Shown piece after piece: positions 8,469 through 17,300 of a stretch of 64,000 bases of DNA. Every line of letters starts with the position of its first letter. Within the stretch, counting starts at the first letter, position 1. Source of the DNA: Georgenia_B sunbinii (GTDB lineage: Bacteria > Actinomycetota > Actinomycetes > Actinomycetales > Actinomycetaceae); the NCBI RefSeq assembly GCF_036421855.1, contig NZ_JAZGOK010000005.1; one strand, written 5' to 3'. Below the pieces are notes generated by a model. The model did not search any database, was not told where the DNA came from, and was given only the letters and a program-made list of their open reading frames with translations. The position numbers and the translations under genes were made by a program.

Positions 8469-8917
8469 CAGGCGAACTCCATCTCGTCCCAGCAGACCGT
8501 GAAGGACTCGGTCATCGGCTCGGTCGACCCGGCTTTGAGCGTGCCGCCGACCTCGACGTCCTTGATCCAGCAGTTGCGGTAGTTGAGCGTCTTCACCGGT
8601 GCGCCGTCGGACGTCATGATCTTCACCGCCGCGGTCTTGCGGGAGCCGGCGAGGTCGCCCGCCATGATCTGGGTGAGCCAGCCGGTGATCGTCGTGGAGT
8701 CGGTCAGGCCCCGCTTGACCTTGAACTCCCCGGGCTTGGTGCGGCCCATCATCTGGCGGGTGATGAACTTCCCGTCGGCGGCCTGGTGCTGGTAGGAGAC
8801 CTTGTCGACCTCGGCCTTGAGGCCGCTGACCTCCATCACGTAGGGAACTTCCACCCCGTCGATCGTCACGCTGAACGAATACGCCGGGGCGAGGTCCATG
8901 GCATCTGGCAGTCCCAT
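8468..8917 (-). CDS. inner tube protein, gp19/Hcp-like (copy 2)
   Basis: A 149-residue gp19-family tail tube protein. It begins MGLPDAMDLAPAYSFSVTID, followed by VMEVSGLKAEVDKVSYQHQA and later KFITRQMMGRTKPGEFKVKRG, the pattern seen in bulk tube subunits encoded directly after the sheath in eCIS (Afp1/Pvc1 type). Position after the sheath (38 nt gap) supports it being the main tube component. The ATG at 8915-8917 is preceded by AGAAGGA, although the spacing is long (about 12 nt). The stop codon overlaps the next start by one base. Confidence 0.92.
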   Translation of the reverse strand: MGLPDAMDLAPAYSFSVTIDGVEVPYVMEVSGLKAEVDKVSYQHQAADGKFITRQMMGRTKPGEFKVKRGLTDSTTITGWLTQIMAGDLAGSRKTAAVKIMTSDGAPVKTLNYRNCWIKDVEVGGTLKAGSTEPMTESFTVCWDEMEFA

Positions 8918-8955
8918 GTCTTGCTCACATCCTTCTCTGTGTCGTTTTCCGGGGG

Positions 8956-10506
8956 CTACTCGGAGACCAGGCTGGCGCCGCCGGAGAACTGCGCGAGCTG
9001 GAAGATGACGAACTCGGCGGGCTTCACCGGCGCCACGCCGACCTGGCACATGACCTGGCCCGCGTCGATGCCCTCGGCGGGGTTGGTCTCGCGGTCGCAC
9101 TTGACGTAGAACGCCTCGTCCGGCGAGAGGCCGAACAGGGCGCCCTTGCGCCACTCGTTGACGAGGAACGCCGAGATCGTGCGCTGGATCCGCGCCCATA
9201 ACGCGTCGTCGTTCGGCTCGAACACCACCCACTGGGTGCCAATGAGGATGGACTCCTCGAGGTAGTTGAACAGCCGCCGCACGTTGAGGTAGCGCCACGC
9301 CGGGTCGCTCGACAGGGTGCGCGCGCCCCAGATCCGGATGCCACGGCCGGGGAAGCTCCGCACGCAGTTGACCCCGACCGGGTTGAGCAGGTCGTGCTCG
9401 GCCTTGGTGATGTTGGTCTGCAGCGAGATCGCGCCGCGGATCACCTCGTTCGCCGGCGCCTTGTGCACCCCGCGGGTGTCGTCGTTGCGCGCCCACACCC
9501 CGGCGACGTGGCCGGCGGGCGGCACGAACCGGTTGGTGCCGGTCGCCGGGTCGAACACCTTGATGTAGGGCCAGTACAGCGCGGCGTACTTGGAGTCGTA
9601 GCCCGCCCCGTCGACCCGCCACTCCTTGATCTGCTGCGGGGACAGGTTCGGCGGCGGGTCGAGGATGGCCAGCCGGTCACCCATAAGCTCGCAGTGCGCG
9701 ATCATCGCCAGCTGCACCGCCTGCACCGTCTCGAGGTCGATGGCGCCCTGCTCGTAGGCGGCCATGAGGTCCGGCACCGCGAGCATGGTCACCTCCTCGA
9801 CGGCCTCGAGCCCGGCGAAGCCGGTGCGGTCCGCGGCGTCACCGACGTAGTCGTCGGCCCCCAGCCGGTCGGTCGACGGCGGGGTCGGCTCCGGCTCCGG
9901 CGCCTCGAGGTCGACGGCGCCCTTGGCCGGCTTCATCAGCGCGCTGCCCTGGGCGACCTCCTCGATGGTGATGAGCTTGGACTCGGCGCTGACCTTGGTG
10001 GCGACGTTGTCGGCGCCCTTCTTGGTGGACACCGCGTCGTAGGTCTCGGTGGCCTTGCCGTCGACGTTGACCACCAGGCGGAACTTGTCGTCGCCGGCCT
10101 TCTCGTCCTCCGGCTGGGCGACCGTGACGCTGATCTTCTTCGCCGTCGCCGACTTGGCGGTGATGAGGTAGCCGCCGAGCTTGGCCTGCGACGGCCCGTT
10201 GATCTGCTTCTGGCGCGACGCCCTCGACCGTCCGTTGCCGCCGCCGGCACCGATCCGTACGACGTAGCAATTGCCGCCGCCGTTGAGGAAGTAGCCGTAG
10301 ACGCTGTGCGCAAGGTACGAGCCGTCGACGAAGTCGCCGAACGTCTCGGCGAACTGGGTCCAGTTGGACACCAGGGTGGGCTCGTTCTCGGGCCCCTTCT
10401 CCGCCAGGCCCACGAAGGCCGCGACGGCGGTGCCTACGCCCTCGATCGGTCGAGAGCCTGCCTCGACCTCCTCGACGTACACACCTGGTGACAGGTAGGT
10501 CGGCAT
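8956..10506 (-). CDS. contractile tail sheath protein
   Basis: A 516-residue phage-type tail sheath protein, the contractile outer tube of the injection machine. The N-terminus MPTYLSPGVYVEEVEAGSRP and the following VGTAVAAFVGLAEKGP are the hallmark of the sheath family's N-terminal strand. The C-terminal third (about 370-516) contains the conserved sheath fold, including RSFPGRGIRIWGARTLSSDP and YLNVRRLFNYLEESI, and supplies the strand-exchange tail. A variable insertion domain spans about residues 95-215. The length fits the eCIS family. The ATG at 10504-10506 has GGAGAG upstream. A 132-nt gap separates it from the DUF4157 gene and carries a shared element at 10604-10622, so a promoter is likely here. 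Confidence 0.95.
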   Translation of the reverse strand: MPTYLSPGVYVEEVEAGSRPIEGVGTAVAAFVGLAEKGPENEPTLVSNWTQFAETFGDFVDGSYLAHSVYGYFLNGGGNCYVVRIGAGGGNGRSRASRQKQINGPSQAKLGGYLITAKSATAKKISVTVAQPEDEKAGDDKFRLVVNVDGKATETYDAVSTKKGADNVATKVSAESKLITIEEVAQGSALMKPAKGAVDLEAPEPEPTPPSTDRLGADDYVGDAADRTGFAGLEAVEEVTMLAVPDLMAAYEQGAIDLETVQAVQLAMIAHCELMGDRLAILDPPPNLSPQQIKEWRVDGAGYDSKYAALYWPYIKVFDPATGTNRFVPPAGHVAGVWARNDDTRGVHKAPANEVIRGAISLQTNITKAEHDLLNPVGVNCVRSFPGRGIRIWGARTLSSDPAWRYLNVRRLFNYLEESILIGTQWVVFEPNDDALWARIQRTISAFLVNEWRKGALFGLSPDEAFYVKCDRETNPAEGIDAGQVMCQVGVAPVKPAEFVIFQLAQFSGGASLVSE

Positions 10507-10603
10507 GATCTCTCCTTCGAAAATCCCGGCAAGCGTGTGTCAGAAAGCGTGGGTGGAAGTGGCCCGCGAGGTCAGGGCCCAGTGGTCGGCAACGCGGGTC
10601 GCG

Positions 10604-10622
10604 GGTGCTGCACGAACGGGCA
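10604..10622 (-). promoter_or_regulatory. putative CIS regulatory element, copy A (upstream of sheath)
   Basis: The plus-strand sequence GGTGCTGCACGAACGGGCA matches the element at 22344-22362 in 18 of 19 positions. It has dyad character (GCACG-AA-CGGGC). It lies in the non-coding gap and ends 98 bp upstream of the sheath ATG, the same distance seen for the other two copies. A role as binding site for the LuxR-type regulator encoded at 22402-23025 is inference. Confidence 0.5.
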
Positions 10623-10638
10623 GCGCGGCAGGGCACGA

Positions 10639-11358
10639 CTACGGCGCGATATCCTCGAGCTCGTCCTCGGCCTCGCGCTGCACGAAGAGGCCCTGGAGCT
10701 CCTCCTCCTCTTCGCCTTCCTCGCGCTGCACGCCGGGGTTCGTGCCGGCGGCCTCGGTGGTGGCGGACACGGCCGGCGCCGGACCTGCCATCGCTGCCTC
10801 CGCCGTCGCCGCGGCCTCCCGCTCGAACCGGTCGCCGGGGTCGGACACCTTGACCCCGGTGCCCGTCTCGGTGCCGTCGACCGGCCCGGAGCGCTGCTGG
10901 ACCACGTGGGTGAGCTCGTGGGCGAGCATCGTGCGGCCGGCCGTGGACGCCGGGTCGTACCGGTCGCGCTGGAACACCACGTTCGAGCCGACCGTGTAGG
11001 CGTGGGCGTTGACCGCCTGGGCCGACGCCGTCGCCGCGGTGTCGGTGTGGATGCGGACGTCGCTGAAGTCGCTGCCGAGCCGTGACTCCATGTCGCGCCG
11101 CAGGCCGGTCTCCATCGGCTGGCCGCCGCCGGAGCCGACGACGTCGAGCACCGGCGAGCGCTCGGGCTCCGCCTCCAGGAGCTCCCCGGCGGCGTCGTTG
11201 CCGGCCAGCCGCTGCAGCTGCAGCATGCCTGACGGCCCCAGCACGTCCGGCCGCCCGGCCCCCGCCGCCCTCATCACGTGCAGGTCCGGCGTCGGAGCCG
11301 CGCGGGCCGGTCGGTGCTGCTCGGACGTCCCGGTCGGCAGGTGGTCGTGGTCGTGCAT
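10639..11358 (-). CDS. DUF4157 (eCIS-core) putative metallopeptidase-like protein
   Basis: A 239-residue protein with the DUF4157 domain commonly linked to eCIS loci. Residues about 85-156 carry the core: METGLRRDMESRLGSDFSDV, RIHTD, then AHELTHVVQQ with an HELTH (HExxH) zinc-protease motif at 147-151. Upstream is LQLQRLAGNDAAGELL (residues about 46-62), a recurring N-terminal signature of such proteins. The C-terminal tail is acidic and has two VQRE motifs at 210-213 and 226-229, resembling the QR motifs of the 1216-residue protein. The ATG at 11356-11358 follows AGGGGTGA; an in-frame start at 11439 lacks this signal. It may be a toxin-associated or loading domain; no separate toxin domain is visible. 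Confidence 0.85.
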   Translation of the reverse strand: MHDHDHLPTGTSEQHRPARAAPTPDLHVMRAAGAGRPDVLGPSGMLQLQRLAGNDAAGELLEAEPERSPVLDVVGSGGGQPMETGLRRDMESRLGSDFSDVRIHTDTAATASAQAVNAHAYTVGSNVVFQRDRYDPASTAGRTMLAHELTHVVQQRSGPVDGTETGTGVKVSDPGDRFEREAAATAEAAMAGPAPAVSATTEAAGTNPGVQREEGEEEEELQGLFVQREAEDELEDIAP

Positions 11359-11456
11359 CGTCACCCCTGACGTCGCTCGTTGCCGGTTCCTCGCCACCGT
11401 GCCACCGCCGGCACCGGGCCTGAAGGTGCCGGCGTCCATCCCATCGGGAAGCCCCC

Positions 11457-11474
11457 GGTGCCCGAACGGGCCAG
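11457..11474 (-). promoter_or_regulatory. putative CIS regulatory element, copy C (upstream of DUF4157 gene)
   Basis: The plus-strand sequence GGTGCCCGAACGGGCCAG shares GGTGC and CGAACGGGC with copies A and B but is 3 nt shorter between these blocks, and forms the dyad GCCCG-AA-CGGGC. It ends 99 bp upstream of the DUF4157 ATG, matching the distance in the other copies. It is the weakest of the three matches. Confidence 0.35.
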
Positions 11475-11484
11475 CCCTGCCGAC

Positions 11485-13545
11485 CTAACGCGGCCCGCCC
11501 GCGGCGGCCCCGGTGCGCACCAGGTGCCAATAGTCGCCGAACTCGCTGGCCACGGTCAGCCGCCCGAGCTTGCGGTACTCGCGCTGCACCGCGGTGATGA
11601 GGTGGCCCATCGTCACCGTGCCACCGTCGGCCGCCGCGAAGTACCCGGCGGTGACCGCCGCGGAGCGGATCGCCCCGCCGGCCAGCTCGAAGGAGCCGGC
11701 GCAGAAGTCGAGGTCGAGGTCGCCGGCGCGGGGCACGGCCTCGCCCAGGCAGCGGTCCCACAGCCGGCGCCGGTGCTCGACGTCGGGCAGCGGGAAGTCG
11801 ACGACGACGTCGAGGCGCCGGGTGAAGGCGTCGTCGATGTTGGCCCGCAGGTTGGTGGCGAGGATCGCCAGCCCGTCGAAGCTCTCCAGCCGTTGCAGCA
11901 GGTAGGCGCTCTCGATGTTGGCGTAGCGGTCGTGGGCGTCCTTGACCTCCGAGCGCTTGCCGAAGATCGAGTCCGCCTCGTCGAACAGCAGCACCGCGTT
12001 CACCCCCTGCGCTGCGCTGAAGATCCGTTCGAGGTTCTTCTCGGTCTCCCCGATGTACTTGTCGACGACGGTCGCCAGGTCGACGACGTACAGGTCCAGC
12101 CCGAGGTCGTGGGCGACCACCTCGGCGGACATCGTCTTGCCGGTGCCGGAGTCCCCGGCGAACAGCGCCGCGACGCCGCGTCCCCGTCCACCGCCGGGGC
12201 GCATCCGCCAGTCCCCGAGCACCTGCTCGCGGTGCCGGGCGCGCAGCGCGACCTCCCGCAGCCCGGTGAGCACGCCCTCCGGCAGCACGAGGTCCGGCCA
12301 GCCGACGGCGGGCTGGATCCGCCGGGAGAGGCGCTCGAGCGCGGTGCCGTTCTCGGCCCGGGCACCGGCGAGCAGGTGGTCGACGCCGATGGTCGTGGCG
12401 CCGGCGAGCCGGGCCTGCACCCGCGCCGCGGCGGCGGCGCGCACCACCTGCTCCGGTCGCAGCCGGAACTGCGAGGTGGCGGCGACCTCGTCGACGCCGG
12501 CCGCCTCGCCGTCGAGCGCGTGGGCCCACAGCGCTGACCGCTCGGCCACGGTGCTCTCCGGCACGTCGACCAGCAGCGGGACGTCCGGGGACCACTGCGG
12601 GTCCCAGCTGCTGTCCCCCACGAGAAGCACCGGCGCATCGGTGGTCGTCAGCCGCTCGAGGAGACCGGCGGAGAGCGTGCCGACCGGCCCGGCGACGAGG
12701 CCGGCGCCGCGCAGCCGGACCTCCCGGGTGACCAGCCGTGCCAGCTCGCCCGCGTCGGGGTAGGCCGCGAGCGCGGCGAGGTCGACATGGAGGGCGGCGT
12801 GGCCGGCCGCGCGCAGCGCACCGACGGCCAGCGCTCGCCCGGAGCCGGTCGCCGGCTCGCGCAGGTAGACCAGGCGTACCCCGCTCGACAGCGCGCGGGC
12901 GAGCGGGGCGGGGTCCCCCCACGGCACCTCTGGCACCTCGCGCAGCAGCGGGCGGACCTCCGGGTCTGGTGCGTCGTCACCGAGCAGGTGCCCGACGACG
13001 CGGTCCGGCACCCGCAGCAGCCGGCCGGCGAACGGCCGCTCGACGTCATCGACGACGAGCAGCCGCGACGTCGTCAAGGGCCCGTGCAGCAGCCGGGCGC
13101 GGGCGTCGGCGGCGGCCAGCGGCACGCCGCACAGCGCCAGCGCGACCGCGACGCTGGGGCGGCGCCGGGTGACGTCGTCGTCGAGGTAGCCGTAGAGCGC
13201 CTCGAAGCGGACGTCGAGGTCCCCGGCGAGGGCGACGAGGAGCAGCTCGACGTCGAGGTCGGTGAGGGCGAAGGTGCGGGCGAGGTCGCGCAGCCGGACC
13301 CGGCCACCGCGGGCCTCGACGTCGGCGGCGAGCTGCTCAGCGGCGGCGTGGGCGGTGGTGTCGACGGGCCAGCGGACCGCGCCGGGCGGCGCGTCGAGCA
13401 GCCGGGTGACCATCTCGTCACTGAAGTACAGCCCGCGGAACGGGTCGGTGGGGTTGGGGTCGGTGGCCTGGCGCTCGGCGACGAGGGCGCGGACCCGCTG
13501 CTCGACGACGGCGAGCCGGGCGACGAGGTAGCCGACGTCGGTCAC
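11485..13545 (-). CDS. CIS-associated AAA+ ATPase
   Basis: A 686-residue ATPase of the eCIS type (Afp15/Pvc15-like), thought to act in particle assembly or cargo loading. The C-terminal AAA+ module has Walker A GDSGTGKT at about 460-467, Walker B LLFDEAD at about 517-523, sensor LATNLRANID, and an arginine pair in DDAFTRRLDVVVDFPLP. The first 430 residues form the winged-helix and degenerate N-terminal region typical of this family, starting MTDVGYLVARLAVVEQRVRA. The start is a GTG at 13543-13545 in a GTGA overlap with the DUF4255 stop, showing tight coupling. It is the last gene of the transcription unit that starts at 22239. Confidence 0.92.
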   Translation of the reverse strand: MTDVGYLVARLAVVEQRVRALVAERQATDPNPTDPFRGLYFSDEMVTRLLDAPPGAVRWPVDTTAHAAAEQLAADVEARGGRVRLRDLARTFALTDLDVELLLVALAGDLDVRFEALYGYLDDDVTRRRPSVAVALALCGVPLAAADARARLLHGPLTTSRLLVVDDVERPFAGRLLRVPDRVVGHLLGDDAPDPEVRPLLREVPEVPWGDPAPLARALSSGVRLVYLREPATGSGRALAVGALRAAGHAALHVDLAALAAYPDAGELARLVTREVRLRGAGLVAGPVGTLSAGLLERLTTTDAPVLLVGDSSWDPQWSPDVPLLVDVPESTVAERSALWAHALDGEAAGVDEVAATSQFRLRPEQVVRAAAAARVQARLAGATTIGVDHLLAGARAENGTALERLSRRIQPAVGWPDLVLPEGVLTGLREVALRARHREQVLGDWRMRPGGGRGRGVAALFAGDSGTGKTMSAEVVAHDLGLDLYVVDLATVVDKYIGETEKNLERIFSAAQGVNAVLLFDEADSIFGKRSEVKDAHDRYANIESAYLLQRLESFDGLAILATNLRANIDDAFTRRLDVVVDFPLPDVEHRRRLWDRCLGEAVPRAGDLDLDFCAGSFELAGGAIRSAAVTAGYFAAADGGTVTMGHLITAVQREYRKLGRLTVASEFGDYWHLVRTGAAAGGPR

Positions 13546-14363
13546 GTCGACTTCCGCGGACCACGCTTGCGAGCCGGCGCGGCGGGCTTGGTCGTGCCGG
13601 CGTCGTCATCGCCGGCCGTGGCCTTGGCGGAACCAGCCTTGGCGGAACCGCCCTTGCCGGCCTTTGCCTCGTCGGAACCAGCCGTGGCGAGCACGATCCG
13701 GCCGCGCCGTCCGGGCGGGTCGACGACGCCGCGGGCGATCGCGGCGCCCGACAGTGGCGGCGGCACGTGCTGGCGGCTGCGGTCGGTGCCGCCGTCACGC
13801 CGGTCGGTCAGCTGCACGACCATCGGCTCGTCCACCGGCGGCCCGGCCGGCAGCATCGCGCCGGCACTGAACGGCGCGGTGAGGACGACGTCGATCGACG
13901 GCTTCAGCTGCCCGCCGAGCGAGGACCACACGTCGGCGAAGCCGCGGTCCTCCGGCGGCGGCATGCCGACGCTGACCGGGATCCGGACGCCCTCGAGGTC
14001 GCCGCCGAGCATCTCCGGCGGCAGGATCTCCTGGCCGAGCAGCGTGACGAGCAGGCTGTCGAGCAGTCGGTGCTCGTCCTCCGGGCGGGAGGTCCACGCG
14101 GTCACCAGGTAGGACAGCTTGAACAGCCGCGGCGCCGGCACCCGGCCGGCGATCACGCCGTCGTCGCCGGCGCGCGGCGCCCAGCCGCGCTCGCGCCACC
14201 GGGTGTCCTCCCGGATGTCGTAGAGGAACATGTTGACCGTCGGGGCGTTGCGGCGCGCCGCCCAGTCCGTCGTCGGCGCGTCGAAGACGACGTCGACGTC
14301 GGGGTCGGCCAGCGCTCGTGCCCGCACCAGCTCGCGCAGCGCGTCGTCGATCTCCCGGATCAT
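13542..14363 (-). CDS. DUF4255 tube terminator/cap protein
   Basis: A 273-residue DUF4255 protein (Afp16/Pvc16 type), the cap that terminates the tube and sheath. The family core is at residues about 1-185: MIREIDDALRELVRARALAD, then NMFLYDIREDTRWRERGW, PRLFKLSYLVTAWTSRPEDE and LLDSLLVTLLGQEILPPEML. After about 190 a lysine/alanine-rich tail (KAGKGGSAKAGSAKATAG and RKRGPRKS) departs from the core and is probably disordered. The ATG at 14361-14363 is preferred over a start at 14444 because the latter would reach into the upstream gene and lacks homology. It lies 7 nt after the 2622-residue gene and overlaps the ATPase start by 4 nt. Confidence 0.9.
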   Translation of the reverse strand: MIREIDDALRELVRARALADPDVDVVFDAPTTDWAARRNAPTVNMFLYDIREDTRWRERGWAPRAGDDGVIAGRVPAPRLFKLSYLVTAWTSRPEDEHRLLDSLLVTLLGQEILPPEMLGGDLEGVRIPVSVGMPPPEDRGFADVWSSLGGQLKPSIDVVLTAPFSAGAMLPAGPPVDEPMVVQLTDRRDGGTDRSRQHVPPPLSGAAIARGVVDPPGRRGRIVLATAGSDEAKAGKGGSAKAGSAKATAGDDDAGTTKPAAPARKRGPRKST

Positions 14364-14370
14364 CGTCGGT

Positions 14371-17300
14371 TCACCCCCGGGTGAGAAAGTTCGGCGGAGA
14401 ATAGGTGCGCGGCACGACGAGCATCGGCGGCGCCTCGACGTCACCGAAGCCGGGCCCGCCGGCGGCGATCGCGGTGGCGAGCCGTTCGCCGAGCTCGTCG
14501 TCGCGCAGGATGAGCAGCGGGGACCGGACGGTGCCGTCCTCGCGGACCGTCACCGGGCGCACCCACGGGGTGATCCCGCGGCTCCACTCGAGGGTGAGCT
14601 CGGCGCCGGGCGGGAAGTCGACGCCGTAGGCGAGGACCGCCTCCCCCGGTGTCGCCACCGAGGGCAGCAGCCGGAGCGTGGGCTGGCGGACCTCGAGGTC
14701 GGCGGTCGCGGTGTTGTTGCGCGGGTCGACGTCCCGGGTGGCCGTCGTGGCGGCGACGGTCACCGGCCCGTCACCCGCCTCGAGCGGGAGCAGGTCGACC
14801 GTGACGGTGCGGCTGGCACCGGCCGCGACGGTGCCGAGCGAGCACGGCGCGGCCTCACCGCAGGCATCCGCGCCGCTGGCGTCGACCGCCGCCGGGTGGC
14901 TGAGGGTCACGTTGACGTCGGCGGCGCCCGCCGGGCCCTCGGCGGTGACGACGATGGTCGCGGTCACCGGGTCGCCGCCGACCCAGCCGGTCGGCCGGTC
15001 CAGCGACAGGCTCACGACGACGTCGGTGAGCAGCGGCGTCGGCTGCTCCAGCGGCTCGGTCGGTTCCGGCGCGTCCGCGACGAAGGCGGCGGTGGCGACG
15101 TCGTTGCCCGGCACCGGGTCGATCATCCGCGAGGTCACCTCGGCGACCGTCTGGTGGCTGCCGGCGGCGCCGGCCTCGACGGTGAAGCTGAACGTCTGCG
15201 TGGCGTCGACCGGCATCGCCTCCGGTCCGCGGCAGGTCAACGCGCCCGCGGCGACGGCGCAGCCTGCCGGCAGCGGGCCGACCCGCTCGACGCCGCCCGG
15301 CAGGACGACGTCCACCGCCACCCCCCAGGCGGGCGAGGGCCCGTGGTTCGTCACGGTGACCGTGACGTCGACCGGTTCGCCGACCTCGGCGGTCGGCGCC
15401 GAGGTGGTCACCGTGACGCCGACGTCCGCCCACGGCTGGTAGACGAGGTCGGCGAACTCGTGCCGGACGCCGGGGCGGACCTCGTCGCGCAGCACCTCGG
15501 GGCTGCCGCCGCCGGCAGGGACCGTGGAGATGACGCTCGCGTCCGCCTCACCGCCGCCCTGCCCGACGAACGCCAGCGACGTGCCGTCGAGCGACCACGC
15601 GGGGCTCCGCAGCGCGCGGAGCTCGTCGAGCGGCTCGGTGGTCGCCGGGTCGGGACCGACGACCAGCTCGACGGTACCGGCCTGGTAGGCGCCGGCCTCC
15701 GGCGCCGCCGGCAGCGCCACCGTGAACAGGCCGTCCACCCACTCGCCCCCCGCCGTCGGGTACCGGTCGAGGAACGCCACCCGGGCACCGTCCGGCGACC
15801 ACGACGGCTCGTGGGGCAGGGACGGGCAGTCGCTGACCTCGCACGCCGGCCGGTCGACGACGACCGGGAAAACCTCGTCGCCGTCGGGGTCGACGTGCAC
15901 GACCCACATGCTGCCCTGCCCGTCGGTGGCGTCGACGACGAGACGTTCGCCGTCGGGCGACCACGACGGGTTGTCGATCCAGTACGGGAGCCCCTCGACG
16001 TAGCGCACCTCGCCACCGGCGACATCAGCTACCGCGAGCCAGATGTCCTCCCCCGCGCGGCGGACGAAGGCGATCTGCGAGCCGTCGGGAGACCAGACGG
16101 GGTCGACGTCGTCGGCGCCCTCGAGCCGCTGGTAGTCGAGCGGCTCGACGTTCACCAGGCCGGTGAGGCCGGGCCGCGTGTCCCCCACCATGAGGGTCGC
16201 CTCGCCGAGCCCAGACGCCGTGCCACCGCTGCCACCGTCCTCGACGACGGTCCGTGCCGCGCTGAACACCATCTGTCGCCCGTCGGGCGAGTAGGACGGG
16301 TCGGTCTCGGTGACCCAGCGGGTGCGGCCGGTGGGGTCGACGACCCGCTCGTCGGCGATGACCCGGAACTGCTCGCCGTCGGCCCAGAACACGTCGGCGA
16401 TGTCCGTCGGGACCTCGCCCGCGACGTCCGGGCCGTAGCTGAACGCGAGCCGCGGCTCCACGCCCGGCGCCGGCACCGGCGCGACGGCGGTGAACGCGCC
16501 GGTGTCGCTGTCGTTGCCGGGGGCCGGGTCGATCATGCTCGACGTGACGCCGGCGGCCGTCGGGTGGCTGCCCGCGACGTCGACGACGACGTCCACGGTA
16601 AACGTCTCGGCCGCCCCGGCAGCCAGCGCCCCGGCCACGGTGCACGTCAGCTGGGTGCCGGAGCGTTCGCAGCCGACCGGCACCGGGCCGGCGAGGCCGG
16701 CGCCGGGCGGCAGGTCGATGTCCACGAGCACGCCCCACGCGGGCGAGGGGCCGTGGTTGGTGACGGTCGCCGCCACCCGGGCCGGCGCCCCCACCACCAC
16801 CGGGGCCGGCGGCACGCTCACCGTGACACCGAGGTCCGCCCACGGCTGGTAGGCGAGATCGGCGAAGCGGTGGTCGAGCCCCGGCCGGACCGTGTCCCGC
16901 AGCACGGCAGGGGTTCCTCCGGTGCGCGGGACGGTGTAGATGACGTCGTCGAAGGAGTTCGGGCCGCTGTTGCCGACGAAGGCCACCGAAGTGCTGTCGA
17001 GGGACCACGCCGGGTCGTTGATGTCGGTGATGTCGCCGTCGCCGGCCGGCTCAGCGTGGTCCTCAGGCAGCCCGGCGATAAGCTCCGGCGGCGCCGCCGT
17101 GCCGACGAGGTCGACGACGTCAGCGGTGAACAGCCCGTCGACGAACTCGTCGGCGGCGTTGAGGTAGCTGGAGACGAAGGCGATGCTGTTGCCGTCCGGC
17201 GACCACGCCGGCATCGCGCCGTCGAGCCGGAGCTCGCACTCGGAGTCTCCGCACCCCACCGGCCGCGCGGTGAGGGGGTACGCGAGCAGCTCCGGCCCAC

